A DNA stretch of 64,000 bases from Pseudoalteromonas rubra (lineage in GTDB: Bacteria > Pseudomonadota > Gammaproteobacteria > Enterobacterales > Alteromonadaceae). The stretch lies in assembly GCF_000238295.3 (NCBI RefSeq), contig NZ_AHCD03000044.1, forward strand, positions 310,001-374,000. The letters run 5' to 3'. The translations under genes were made by a program, and so were the position numbers. How positions within the stretch are numbered: position 1 is the stretch's first letter; each line of letters begins with the position of its first letter. Under the pieces are notes generated by a model, which worked only from the letters and a program-made list of their open reading frames with translations, was not told the DNA's origin and searched no databases. Positions 30,001 to 38,821 of this stretch are shown piece after piece.

Positions 30001-33000
30001 AAGGCAGAGAGCGAGCAGACCAACGACTTAATTGATGCACTGCAACAACATTTGAGCGGCAACCTGCCGGATTACATGGTGCCGTCGGCCTATAGCTTTG
30101 TTAATCAGTGGCCGCTGACGGCCAATGGCAAGCTGGACAAGCGAGCATTGCTGGCTTTGCCGGCTAAAACGGTGGAGCAGCCTTATCAGGCACCTCAAAC
30201 CGACGCCGAGAAAATGGTGGTCGACATCGTCGCGTCGCTGTTGTCGCTGGACGTCGATAAGGTGGGTGTCCATGCTAATTTCTTCGCGCTGGGCGGCCAC
30301 TCATTGCTGATTATGCAGCTGGTCAGTCAGCTGCGGGCACGTCAGTATCAGGCTGATGTGCAGGCCTTGTTCAGGGCACACACGCTACAGGACATGGCAC
30401 GCCAGGTTTGGGCACTTGGGAGTGAGGAATCAAGTTGTGTGCCCGCCAATTTAATTCCGGCGGATTGCAGCAAAATCACCCCACAGATGGTGACGCTCAC
30501 TGAGCTGGATGAGCAACAGCTTACGGATATTGCCCAGACTATTCCCGGTGGCATGGTCAATATTCAGGACATCTACCCGCTGGCACCGCTGCAAGAAGGC
30601 GTGCTGTTTGTACACACCATGAGTGAAGGGCAGGACCCGTATGTTACCAGCACCACGTTTGAGTTCGACAGCCGCGAGTCTCTTGAGCGCTTTAAGTGGG
30701 CACTGAATACGCTGATTGCCCGCCACGATGTGCTGCGCACCGCCATCCTGTGGCGCAACCGCACCACTGCACTTCAGGTGGTACAGCGTGAGGTAGCGCT
30801 GCCCGTGACTGAGCTGGACTTCAGCGGGGAAGCGGATGTCCGGGCCGCGTTCAGTGCACATGTGGCTGAACAGCCGCTGTGGATTGAGCTGGAAAATGCG
30901 CCGCTGCTGCAACTGAGCGTGTGCGAAGACGCCGCGCAGGGTAAGCATTATGCGCTGTTGTGTGAGCATCACCTGATCTCAGATCACGTGTCGCTGGAAA
31001 TTCTGGTGCATGAGTTGACGGCGCTGCTGCACGGCAATGAAGCGAGCCTGGCTGAGCCGGTGCCCTACCGGGAATTTGTCGGTCGCACACTGGCACGCAC
31101 AGCGAGTCTGGATACTGAGGCCTTTTTCACTCAGATGCTGGGTGAGGTCAGCGAACCAACATTGCCTTATGGTCTGACAGACGTACTAAACGACGGCTCG
31201 GGCATTGAGACCGTGCATGTCACGCTGGATGACGCACAGGCGCAGCGCATTCGCCGCCTGACCCGTCAGTATCACAGCAGCCCGGCGGCACTGTTCCATC
31301 TGGTCTGGGCCAAAGTACTGGGGGTGTGTAGTGGTCAGTCGGAGGTGGTGTTCGGTACTGTCTTATCCGGCCGTATGAGCGACGATGGCCTGAGCAGCCA
31401 GCTGATGGGGATGATGATCAACACCCTGCCGCTGCGGGTGTCGCTGAGTGAGCAGGATGCGATGAGCCTGCTGGCACAGATTAATGATGACCTGCGTGCC
31501 TTGATGCCGTACGAGCAGGTGTCGCTGGCCGAGGCGCAGCGTTGCAGCGGCGTGAGTGGTCAGCTGCCCCTGTTCAGTGCGATGCTGAACTACCGCCATT
31601 CGGCGACAGAGGAGTCGCAGCTGGAGCAGGATGCCGGATTTAGAGTCATCAGTAGTGAAGAGCGCACCAACTATCCGTTCAACCTCTCGGTGGATGATTT
31701 CGGCGATGGCTTTGGGTTTGAGCTGCAGGTAGATAAACGTGCCCCGGCGGCGCGCATTGCACAGTATCTGCAAGTGACCCTGACTCAGGTGCTGGATTTA
31801 CTGGATAGCCAGAGCAGCACTGCGGTACAGAGTCTGTGTGTGCTGGATGAGGCGGAGCGCCAGCAGCAGCTACATAACTGGAATGACACTGCGCTGGATT
31901 ATCCGCGTGAGCTGTGTATTCACGAACTGTTTGAGCAGCAGGCAGCTACCACGCCGGAGCAGATTGCGCTGTGCTTTGGTGAGCAGACTCTGAGCTATGG
32001 TGAGCTCAATAGCAGAGCTAACCAATTGGCCCATTATCTGCGCGCGGAGCACAATATCGGACCGGATTCGTTAGTGGGCTTGTGTGTCGAGCGCTCACTG
32101 GAAATGGTGATCGGGATTTGGGGTATCCTCAAAGCCGGTGGCGCTTATGTGCCGCTGGACCCCGAGTTGCCTCCGGCACGCCTGGCTTACCTGGTTGAAG
32201 ATGCCAATGCGGCTGTGGTACTCAGCACAGCTGTGGTTGCCGGGCGAGTGAGCCTTGGTGAAGCAAGCGTTACGCGACTGGATGAGTTCGATTTTAGCGC
32301 TTATCCGGATACCAATATTGCAGTGAGTGACATTGGTCTGAATGCTCGCAATCTTGCCTATACCATTTACACGTCAGGCTCCACCGGGCTGCCTAAAGGC
32401 GTGCTGGTTGAGCATCAGGCGCTGCATAACCGCATCGACTGGATGGACAACGAATACGGTTGTGGCCCGGACGACAGAATTTTGCAAAAGACCCCTTACA
32501 GTTTCGATGTATCTGTATGGGAATTCGTCTGGCCTATGCTCAAAGGCGCGGAGCTGGTGATTGCCAAACCTGGTGGTCATAAAGAACCGGAATATCTAAG
32601 CGAGCTGATCGTGGCCGCGGGGATCACCAAACTACACTTTGTTCCCTCTATGCTGGGTGTGATGCTGGAGCATGGCGATCTTGCTCGTTGTACGTCTATT
32701 AATCAGGTGTTCTGTAGTGGTGAAGCGCTGCAGATCAGCCATGTTGAACAGTTCAGAGCGAGTTTACCTTCGGCACAACTGCACAACTTATATGGTCCGA
32801 CCGAAGCGGCCATTGATGTCAGCTACTGGGATTGCAGCCAGCCACATGGCAGCAGCGTGCCGATTGGGAAACCAATCCAGAATATCCAGCTGGTGATCCT
32901 GGATGAGGCCCTTAACCTGCTACCACAAGGTGCCTGTGGTGAGCTGCACATCGGCGGTGAAGGTCTGGCGCGCGGCTATCATAACCGCCCCGAGCTGACT

Positions 33001-36000
33001 GCCGAGCGGTTTATTGATAATCCGTTTGAGGATACATTGCCAAGCTCGCGACTCTATAAAACCGGCGATCTGGTGCGCTTTCGTGATGATGGCGCCATAG
33101 AATATATGGGTCGGATGGACCATCAGGTAAAAATTCGCGGATTGCGCATTGAGCTGGGTGAAATTGAATATCATATCGGCGAGCATCACGAAGTTGATTC
33201 GGCACTGGTGATGGCGTTGTCAGATACGCAGGGCAACCAGCGTTTGGTTGCCTACGTTAAACCGCTTACTGAGCAGGTGCAAGCGGCGCAACAGACGCTG
33301 ATAGCGTCGATTGTTGAGACACTGGGTCTGTCATTAGCTGAGTACATGATCCCAACCAGTTTCGTGTTGATTGACGAATGGCCACAAACCCCTAACGGTA
33401 AGATTGACCGCAAGGCGCTGCCAGCGCCTGAACACGCGGATTTAAGTAGCGATTATGTGGCACCACAGGGCGATACCGAGCGTACGCTGGCGGCAATCTG
33501 GGCTGATGTCCTGAACCTGCCGGTAGAGCAAATTAGCCGTGATGCTAACTTTTTTGCTCTGGGTGGCCACTCTTTATTGGTCATGCAGCTACTGTCCCGG
33601 GTTAAACAGCTGGGTTATCAGTGCCAGGCGCAGGCCTTGTTTAAGGCGGGTAGCCTGAGTGTGATGGCAGCGCATCTGGACGCACAACCCCAGGTTGAAT
33701 TTGAATTCAGCGTGCCTCAAAACCTGATCCCCGAGCAGGCGAGCACCATTACCCCGGATATGTTGCCTTTGATTGAACTGACACAGGACAGCATAGACAG
33801 CCTGATTGCGCAGGTGCCCGGTGGCGCTGCAAACGTGCAGGATATGTATCCACTGGCACCGCTGCAAGAAGGGGTGCTGTTTGTGCACACGCTGAACCAG
33901 CAGCACGACCCTTATGTCAGTACCATGGCGTTTGAACTGGCGGATGATTCGCAACTGGCACAACTCAAAGCTGAGCTGAACTTTGTGATCCAGCGCCATG
34001 ATGTGCTGCGTACCGCGATTTTCTGGCGTGGTCGTGCGCAGGCAGTGCAAGTTGTACTGCGTGAGGCACAACTGCCCGTCTCTGAGTTAGCGTTCGAGCG
34101 CGCAAAGATAAAAGCGCAGTTTGAAGACTATGTGGCCAATGCCGCGCATGGCTTTGAGCTGGAGTCTGCACCGTTGATCCAACTGATGGTGTCACCACAG
34201 GACGAGCAGGGCAGAATTTATGCATTGCTGAAGTTCCATCACCTGATCACCGATCATGTCTCTTTGGAAATATTGCTCTCAGAGCTGGGTGCACAAAACA
34301 AGGCTGAATTACCCGCACCACTGCCTTATCGTGACTTTATCGCCCGTTCAATGGCACAAAGCACTAAGCTGGATACGGCGGCGTTTTTCACCGAGCAGCT
34401 CGGCGACATTGATACCCCAACTTTGCCATTTGGTTTGTCCCAGGTGACCGGAGACGGCAATGCGGTAGCGGAATATAGCACGACGCTTGATATGGCGTTG
34501 TCGCAGCAGATCCGGGCATTATCGAGACACCTGCAATGCAGCCCGGCTGCGCTATTCCACCTTGCCTGGGCACAGGTATTGAGCACCAGCACAGGCCGTG
34601 ATGAGGTGGTATTTGGTACTGTGATGTCAGGGCGCATGAATGGTATGCCTGGTATAGAAAACATGATGGGCATGTTGATCAATACTTTGCCGCTGCGCGT
34701 TTCGCTGGGACAGCAAAGTGCTCAGGATGCCCTGAGAGAAGTTAACGACGCACTGCAGGCATTGCTGCCTTACGAGCAGGTGTCGCTGGCAGAAGCGCAA
34801 AGCCACAGTGCCATCAGCGGTAATACGCCGCTGTTCAGTGCGATCCTCAACTACCGTCATACCGGGCATGATGCCGCACAGGAGCAGGCTGCGTCTCACC
34901 GTGATGAGGGGGCCCCGAGTTTGCTTAGTACCCGTGAGCGTACCAATTACCCATTTGATCTGTCTGTTAACGATCTGGGCGAGCAGGCCAGCTTTACGCT
35001 GGACTTCCAGATTGAGCAAACTGTTGAGGCGACGCGCATTGCTGACTGGATGGAAACAGCACTGCATGGGTTGGTGAATGCACTGCAAGATAATAGCAAT
35101 CAGCCCGTGTCGACGCTGACGGTCTTACCGCCTGCTGAGATAGCGCTGCAAGATACGTGGCAGAGTGAGCGAGCTAACTATCCGCGGCTGTCTTGTATTC
35201 ATGAGTTGTTTGAGTTGCAGGCTGCGGCAACACCTAATGAGGTGGCAGTGCAGCTGAATGACCAGATGCTTAGTTATGGTGAGTTGAATGCGCGTGCTAA
35301 CCAGCTGGCGCTGTATCTGCGAGAAACACATCAGATTGGTGCAGGTGCGTTAGTCGGTTTGTGTCTGGGCCGCTCTGTGGAGATGCTGGTTGCAACCCTG
35401 GCGATTCTGAAAGCCGGTGGCGCTTATGTCCCGCTGGATCCAACTTATCCGGAATCTCGCCTGGCCTATATGCTTGAAGATACTCAGCTAACTGTGGTCC
35501 TGACTGAGCAGGCGCAGCATGAAGTACTGGCTTTCAGCTCGGTGGCAAAAATCACGTTAGACACCATAGATGCGCCCTGGTCTGCGCTGAGTGTATTAGA
35601 TTTGCCCAGGGCTGAAGGGCTAACGGCGCAGTCGATTGCTTATGTGATTTACACGTCAGGCTCTACGGGCACGCCCAAGGGCGTGATGACACCGCACCGG
35701 GCAGTCAATCGTCTGGTGTACGACCCTAACTTTATGGCCCTGAACAACCAGACCGTGTTCCTGCAAAGCGCCAATATCGCCTTTGATGCAGCCACCCTGG
35801 AAATTTGGGGGCCACTGCTGAATGGTGGGCGCTGTGTATTGTACCCCGAGACTTATCTGTCACTGGATGGGATCAACAAGGTGTTGAGCTCGCAGGGGAT
35901 TACTGCAATGTGGCTGACCTCGGGTTTATTCACGGAATGGAGCAAGGTGTGTGGCGAATTAGAGGCTGACACGTTGGCATTACAAACGGTGCTGGCCGGG

Positions 36001-37029
36001 GGCGATGTGCTTAATCCACAAGCTGTCACCGCTGTGCAGGCATGCCTGCCTCAGGTCACCGTGATTAATGGGTATGGTCCCACCGAAAATACCACCTTTA
36101 CCTGTTGCTATCCGGTCCCGGCTGATCAGGATATCAGTGCCGGTGTGCCCATTGGTCGAGGTGTGCAGGGGGATCATATTTTGGTCCTGAGCCCGCAAGG
36201 GCGTCAATTGCCTCAAGGTGTGGTGGGGGAGCTCTGTGTGGGGGGAGATGGTCTGGCATTGGGTTATCTGAATCAGCCTCAGCTGAGTAAAGAACGGTTT
36301 ATTACAAACCCCTATTTTTCTGAGCCGGGGCAAGCAGCTGAGTTGTATCGAACCGGTGATTTGGTGCGCTTTAAGCCCGATGGTTTAGTGGAATATGTGG
36401 GCCGTATTGACGACCAGATTAAGATCCGGGGTTTCCGGGTAGAGCTGGGCGAAATCGAGGCTGCACTGAATGCGGATGAGCGGGTTGCACAGTCTCTGGT
36501 TATGGTGAATAAAGCGCGAGGCCTGATAGTTGCTTATGTTGAGCCACACTCTCAGCAGCAGACTGACGACTTAACCGAGCAGCTCATGGCCAGTCTGTCT
36601 GCCAGTTTACCGCCTTATATGGTGCCTTCGGCCTGGCAATTAATTACGGCCTGGCCGCTGACTGCCAATGGCAAAATAGACAGAAAAGCACTGCCAGACA
36701 TTGCGCTAACTGCCATGACTGATGAGTATGTCGCACCGCAAACCGCGCTGGAGCAACAACTGGTGGACGTGGTGGCACGCTTGCTGGAGGTGGAGTCCGA
36801 TTCCATTAGTATGTCAGCGAATTTCTTCGACCTGGGCGGGCACTCTTTATTGATGATGCGACTACTTAGTGAGATTAAAGCGCACTGGCAGATTGAGTTG
36901 AGTGTGGCTGAGGTCTTTGAATGCCAGTACCTTGGCGAGGTTGCTGAGCTGATCCACGGCGAAGTAGCTTTACGCTCGGCCTTTGATGATAGCGATATTG
37001 ATGAGGACGAAGAGGTGCTGGAGATCTGA
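27034..37029 (+). CDS. Nonribosomal peptide synthetase 4, three modules, no thioesterase
   Basis: A 3331-aa synthetase: TubC-like docking segment (1-55), C(LCL)-A-T, C/E-A-T, C/E-A-T. Condensation motifs are HHIASDGWS (about 211), HHLISDHVS (about 1311) and HHLITDHVS (about 2403). A9 is almost identical to A3 and has the same code, DIESIGTVTK. A10 carries the Ser code DVWHFSLIDK. A11 reads DALWLGGTFK (Val-like). The last carrier (GGHSL near 3268) is followed by only about 60 residues ending in an acidic tail (DDSDIDEDEEVLEI). No thioesterase, reductase or terminal C domain follows. It is the last synthetase gene in the run, so chain release must rely on a protein outside the window or on a partner docking to the acidic tail. 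Confidence 0.93.
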   Translation: MKPQQLVSLLQDKLILVSASDGALVVEAEKGAVTAEIAQLIRDNKTQLLAYLSDSEAQPKREAVTPRAEQYQTLAPLSFSQRRLWFIDQLQQGSAQYNMPALMTVTGELDLAVAERACQAIIRRHEILRTVVVDGENGARQHIRDEVTFAIAQSDLTTLEASARSAQLEALIEEELNTPFDLTQDVMMRARYILLADPGSAQQDGMLLFNMHHIASDGWSIELLSQEFLTLYRAFAQGAENPLPELAIQYADYALWQQTWLQENVLESQLSYWQETLADAPSVHSLPLKQARPEEKQSAAGCQSFCLNSTLSQQLTTVAQRNEMSPFMLVHSALSWVLAQHSNQQDILIGTPVANRLQSELEPLIGFFVNNLVLRTQTQHATLGDYFAHVREVHRDAQDNQDVPFEQLVERLNVERSLSHDPLFQIMLSMDSDFGVSDQSDVGLDGLRFGQYEREIVSLKYDIDIDITPQDGGYVLRWTYDLALFDADYIATLNRHLIRAIHLFSNSLASTALAQLSLMDTQEQQAYLTDLCGPSVALSAVPVHQLIETRAAQCDARIAVKNHEGTLSYQQLNERANQLAHYLRAEHQVGPDTLVGLCVGRSLEMMVAVLAILKAGGAYVPLDPEYPQERLAYMVEDTGLSVVLTQQKAAGILNDFNVTAVLLDNASQFANYPVSNPDVTLNPDSLAYVMYTSGSTGNPKGVMISHHNLINFAANCEQRYEITEADNVLQFSTMNFDIFVEEWLATLTQGATLVLRDEDVSLSREAFIAFCDSHAISVASLPTAFWHMLALSEAELESLALRLVIVGGEALDKQSVASLKPGFVLLNTYGPTETTVTASGYAISGGYDDPRAVPIGRANVNTATLVLSEQLTLCPPGVVGELYVSGQCLASGYLHQSELTAERFIDNPYCDPANPALSARLYKTGDLVRIGVDGEIEFVGRSDDQVKIRGFRVELGEIETQLMSYAEVESAVVLAEAGKQGGKVLRAFVKAESEQTNDLIDALQQHLSGNLPDYMVPSAYSFVNQWPLTANGKLDKRALLALPAKTVEQPYQAPQTDAEKMVVDIVASLLSLDVDKVGVHANFFALGGHSLLIMQLVSQLRARQYQADVQALFRAHTLQDMARQVWALGSEESSCVPANLIPADCSKITPQMVTLTELDEQQLTDIAQTIPGGMVNIQDIYPLAPLQEGVLFVHTMSEGQDPYVTSTTFEFDSRESLERFKWALNTLIARHDVLRTAILWRNRTTALQVVQREVALPVTELDFSGEADVRAAFSAHVAEQPLWIELENAPLLQLSVCEDAAQGKHYALLCEHHLISDHVSLEILVHELTALLHGNEASLAEPVPYREFVGRTLARTASLDTEAFFTQMLGEVSEPTLPYGLTDVLNDGSGIETVHVTLDDAQAQRIRRLTRQYHSSPAALFHLVWAKVLGVCSGQSEVVFGTVLSGRMSDDGLSSQLMGMMINTLPLRVSLSEQDAMSLLAQINDDLRALMPYEQVSLAEAQRCSGVSGQLPLFSAMLNYRHSATEESQLEQDAGFRVISSEERTNYPFNLSVDDFGDGFGFELQVDKRAPAARIAQYLQVTLTQVLDLLDSQSSTAVQSLCVLDEAERQQQLHNWNDTALDYPRELCIHELFEQQAATTPEQIALCFGEQTLSYGELNSRANQLAHYLRAEHNIGPDSLVGLCVERSLEMVIGIWGILKAGGAYVPLDPELPPARLAYLVEDANAAVVLSTAVVAGRVSLGEASVTRLDEFDFSAYPDTNIAVSDIGLNARNLAYTIYTSGSTGLPKGVLVEHQALHNRIDWMDNEYGCGPDDRILQKTPYSFDVSVWEFVWPMLKGAELVIAKPGGHKEPEYLSELIVAAGITKLHFVPSMLGVMLEHGDLARCTSINQVFCSGEALQISHVEQFRASLPSAQLHNLYGPTEAAIDVSYWDCSQPHGSSVPIGKPIQNIQLVILDEALNLLPQGACGELHIGGEGLARGYHNRPELTAERFIDNPFEDTLPSSRLYKTGDLVRFRDDGAIEYMGRMDHQVKIRGLRIELGEIEYHIGEHHEVDSALVMALSDTQGNQRLVAYVKPLTEQVQAAQQTLIASIVETLGLSLAEYMIPTSFVLIDEWPQTPNGKIDRKALPAPEHADLSSDYVAPQGDTERTLAAIWADVLNLPVEQISRDANFFALGGHSLLVMQLLSRVKQLGYQCQAQALFKAGSLSVMAAHLDAQPQVEFEFSVPQNLIPEQASTITPDMLPLIELTQDSIDSLIAQVPGGAANVQDMYPLAPLQEGVLFVHTLNQQHDPYVSTMAFELADDSQLAQLKAELNFVIQRHDVLRTAIFWRGRAQAVQVVLREAQLPVSELAFERAKIKAQFEDYVANAAHGFELESAPLIQLMVSPQDEQGRIYALLKFHHLITDHVSLEILLSELGAQNKAELPAPLPYRDFIARSMAQSTKLDTAAFFTEQLGDIDTPTLPFGLSQVTGDGNAVAEYSTTLDMALSQQIRALSRHLQCSPAALFHLAWAQVLSTSTGRDEVVFGTVMSGRMNGMPGIENMMGMLINTLPLRVSLGQQSAQDALREVNDALQALLPYEQVSLAEAQSHSAISGNTPLFSAILNYRHTGHDAAQEQAASHRDEGAPSLLSTRERTNYPFDLSVNDLGEQASFTLDFQIEQTVEATRIADWMETALHGLVNALQDNSNQPVSTLTVLPPAEIALQDTWQSERANYPRLSCIHELFELQAAATPNEVAVQLNDQMLSYGELNARANQLALYLRETHQIGAGALVGLCLGRSVEMLVATLAILKAGGAYVPLDPTYPESRLAYMLEDTQLTVVLTEQAQHEVLAFSSVAKITLDTIDAPWSALSVLDLPRAEGLTAQSIAYVIYTSGSTGTPKGVMTPHRAVNRLVYDPNFMALNNQTVFLQSANIAFDAATLEIWGPLLNGGRCVLYPETYLSLDGINKVLSSQGITAMWLTSGLFTEWSKVCGELEADTLALQTVLAGGDVLNPQAVTAVQACLPQVTVINGYGPTENTTFTCCYPVPADQDISAGVPIGRGVQGDHILVLSPQGRQLPQGVVGELCVGGDGLALGYLNQPQLSKERFITNPYFSEPGQAAELYRTGDLVRFKPDGLVEYVGRIDDQIKIRGFRVELGEIEAALNADERVAQSLVMVNKARGLIVAYVEPHSQQQTDDLTEQLMASLSASLPPYMVPSAWQLITAWPLTANGKIDRKALPDIALTAMTDEYVAPQTALEQQLVDVVARLLEVESDSISMSANFFDLGGHSLLMMRLLSEIKAHWQIELSVAEVFECQYLGEVAELIHGEVALRSAFDDSDIDEDEEVLEI
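28754..32159 (+). repeat. 3.4 kb duplicated NRPS block, copy 2
   Basis: Second copy of 8480-11885. Here it covers A9, its carrier, the following C/E domain and the N-terminal part of A10. After the block the two A domains diverge completely: A4 is Ala/Gly-like while A10 is Ser-like. A10 is therefore a chimera whose N-terminal part matches A4 and whose specificity region matches A6 and A8. Confidence 0.88.
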
Positions 37030-37037
37030 GCCCTTTA

Positions 37038-37075
37038 AGGCAACCCGGGGATAGTCTCCGGGTTGCTTGCATCTT
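37038..37075 (+). terminator. Terminator after NRPS operon
   Basis: GCAACCCGG (37040-37048) and CCGGGTTGC (37058-37066) form a 9-bp stem, extended by a G-T and an A-T pair. A moderately T-rich stretch follows. It starts nine bases after the stop of synthetase 4, so it plausibly ends the NRPS transcript. Confidence 0.65.
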
Positions 37076-37497
37076 TATGGTTTTGTGAATTTTTTGTGTT
37101 TTAAGTTGCGGTTAATTTTCACTCTATTATCAGGCGTAGCGGTTTTTTGAGCACCTGTGTCACGCACTTTTCATAAATTTATTCTATTTTTCCTCTCAAG
37201 ATTATTCTTATTTAATGTTTGATTGATATTGGGTTTTTATATTTCTCTGCAAGTGGTAGCGTATTTATGACAATGCTGTCACCTAGCTTACAGAATTAAA
37301 CAATTGTGCACATTTATCAACCTTGGAGAAGGTAATAAACATGTTAATATCCTTCTCATTGAAATAAGCAAACACAAATAAACAGCACTGTTTGGTATCG
37401 CTGTAAGTTTACAGCCTGAATGGTGTTGATGACTTAACTCAGGCAAAACGTTGCCTGGCAGTATTATTCTTTATTGTATGGATTTACGGAGATGATT
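37076..37497. other. AT-rich intergenic region with inverted repeats
   Basis: No gene seen. The region is AT-rich and holds three small dyads: GAGAAGG/CCTTCTC (37326-37357), CTGTAAGTTTACAG (37401-37414) and CAGGCAA/TTGCCTG (37440-37457, loop AACG). They lie upstream of the lipoprotein gene and could be operator or 5' UTR elements. None matches a motif I can name. Confidence 0.4.
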
Positions 37498-38169
37498 ATG
37501 AACAACGTCAACAAAGGATTAGGGCTTGCAGTGTTGCTGGGCTTATCAGCAGCCCTGACTGGATGTGGTGAAGGCAGTGACGAGCTGGATGAGCAGCTGA
37601 GCCATGATGCGAAAATGTCTTTTGTTAACTCTCTGGACTACATGGCCGATTTTCACGCTAAAAGAAGGTCTATCAGTTCAGGTTACAGCGGTTTATTTGA
37701 CAGCGGCAGTGTGGTGTCAGCGGATGTACCTGCAAAAGAGGTGGGCAAGACATATAGCTACAGCTACAAAGCCATTAACAACATGATCAACCTGGGTGTT
37801 AAAGAAAGTAACAGTGGCGAAAAGCAAGAGCGCATGAATACCACACTAAAAGATGGTGCCAATCTATGGGTGATTGCCTGGGAGTCGGACGGTGAACGCA
37901 GTTTGTCTGTGGTCGGCAAAAAGCAGGAAAATAAGGCCGATGTTTTCAACGTACGTTTGTTTGCCAATGGCAGCTATGACGTGATGATTGGAGGCGAAAA
38001 AGTCACCACCACCGAAAAAGGTCAGGTAACCGCCTATTATGAAGTCAGCAGCTGCGCTGACGGGCTTGAGGTTGCGGGCAATGCCATTGATTTGTGTAAC
38101 GGCGATTTTGGTCAGTCGTATCTGTTGGTGGTTGATGCCAATGGTAAGCGTGTTATGGCGTCAGAATAA
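37498..38169 (+). CDS. Putative lipoprotein of unknown function
   Basis: A 223-aa protein with a short basic N-terminus, a hydrophobic stretch and the lipobox LTGC near residue 24, so it is probably a lipoprotein exported by Sec and anchored in a membrane. The rest is a soluble, mostly polar domain that I do not recognise. Start chosen at 37498 because GGAG at 37487-37490 sits seven bases upstream; the TTG at 37474 and the ATG at 37492 fit less well. It is transcribed alone: a terminator precedes it after the NRPS genes and another follows it. No link to peptide synthesis is evident beyond position. Confidence 0.75.
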   Translation: MNNVNKGLGLAVLLGLSAALTGCGEGSDELDEQLSHDAKMSFVNSLDYMADFHAKRRSISSGYSGLFDSGSVVSADVPAKEVGKTYSYSYKAINNMINLGVKESNSGEKQERMNTTLKDGANLWVIAWESDGERSLSVVGKKQENKADVFNVRLFANGSYDVMIGGEKVTTTEKGQVTAYYEVSSCADGLEVAGNAIDLCNGDFGQSYLLVVDANGKRVMASE

Positions 38170-38175
38170 ATACAA

Positions 38176-38219
38176 ACACGCGCGGTGTGCTAAGCTACCG
38201 CGCGTGTTCATGATTTTTT
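38176..38219 (+). terminator. Intrinsic terminator after lipoprotein gene
   Basis: ACACGCGCGGT (38176-38186) and ACCGCGCGTGT (38197-38207) form a perfect 11-bp stem with a 10-base loop. A TTTTTT tract follows at about 38213. It sits just downstream of the lipoprotein stop and also just downstream of the convergent DoxX gene. Confidence 0.85.
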
Positions 38220-38225
38220 CATGTA

Positions 38226-38672
38226 TTAAGCTAGTTTACCTGTTACCACAGGCTGAGATGCCAGAATTTTTTGGTCGATACTGAATTTACCCGCACCATA
38301 GGCCGCCAGCGCCAGAAAACCACCCGCCATCGCAACATTTTTGAAGAACATAATAAACTGCATTTGATCTGCCAGGTCAAAGTGGAACAACAGCGCACTA
38401 ACCAGACTAAACCCTGCGAATGCAATGGCTGTCAGACGAGTGAGCAGGCCACCGAGTATCATCAGACCACCGATTAACTCAAAGGCAATGACCAGTGGCA
38501 GTAACTCGCCAGGCAGGCCGCTTGATGCCATATACTGTGCGTTGCCGTCAAAATACTGGATCTTGTTCATCGCTGCGAGAATAAAGATGGCCGACAAGCC
38601 AATGCGTGCAAGCAATGCAGCAATATGAGACAGCGTTGTGTTTTGGTCGAATAGTTGAATTAATTTAGTCAT
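38226..38672 (-). CDS. DoxX family membrane protein
   Basis: A 148-aa inner-membrane protein with about four hydrophobic segments. It shows typical DoxX features: ARIGLSAIFILAAMNKI near the N-terminus, then FELIGGLMILGG and a late FKNVAMAGGFLALAAYG. DoxX proteins are small quinone-linked or redox-stress membrane proteins whose exact reaction is often unknown. GAGGAAACG upstream of the ATG is a good ribosome site. It lies 149 bp downstream of the LysR gene on the same strand, and together with the QorB-like gene forms a cluster often seen in redox or electrophile responses. Confidence 0.85.
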   Translation of the reverse strand: MTKLIQLFDQNTTLSHIAALLARIGLSAIFILAAMNKIQYFDGNAQYMASSGLPGELLPLVIAFELIGGLMILGGLLTRLTAIAFAGFSLVSALLFHFDLADQMQFIMFFKNVAMAGGFLALAAYGAGKFSIDQKILASQPVVTGKLA

Positions 38673-38821
38673 TACCGTTTCCTCAAGTGTGTAATATTTA
38701 AGCCAGGGCTTGTGGGAAACGTACTTCGTTGTTTTCCCCTCAGCCGATATGAAACAGTATAAATTCGTTTTTAGTTTTTAAAATTTCTAAAAATCGCGTT
38801 AATTGTTCTTTAAAATCGAAT

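Noticed and set aside
30451..30972. 173-aa minus-strand frame, also seen at 10177-10698
   Set aside because: Shadow of the duplicated NRPS block. It appears twice only because the block does, and it has no ribosome site or known motif.
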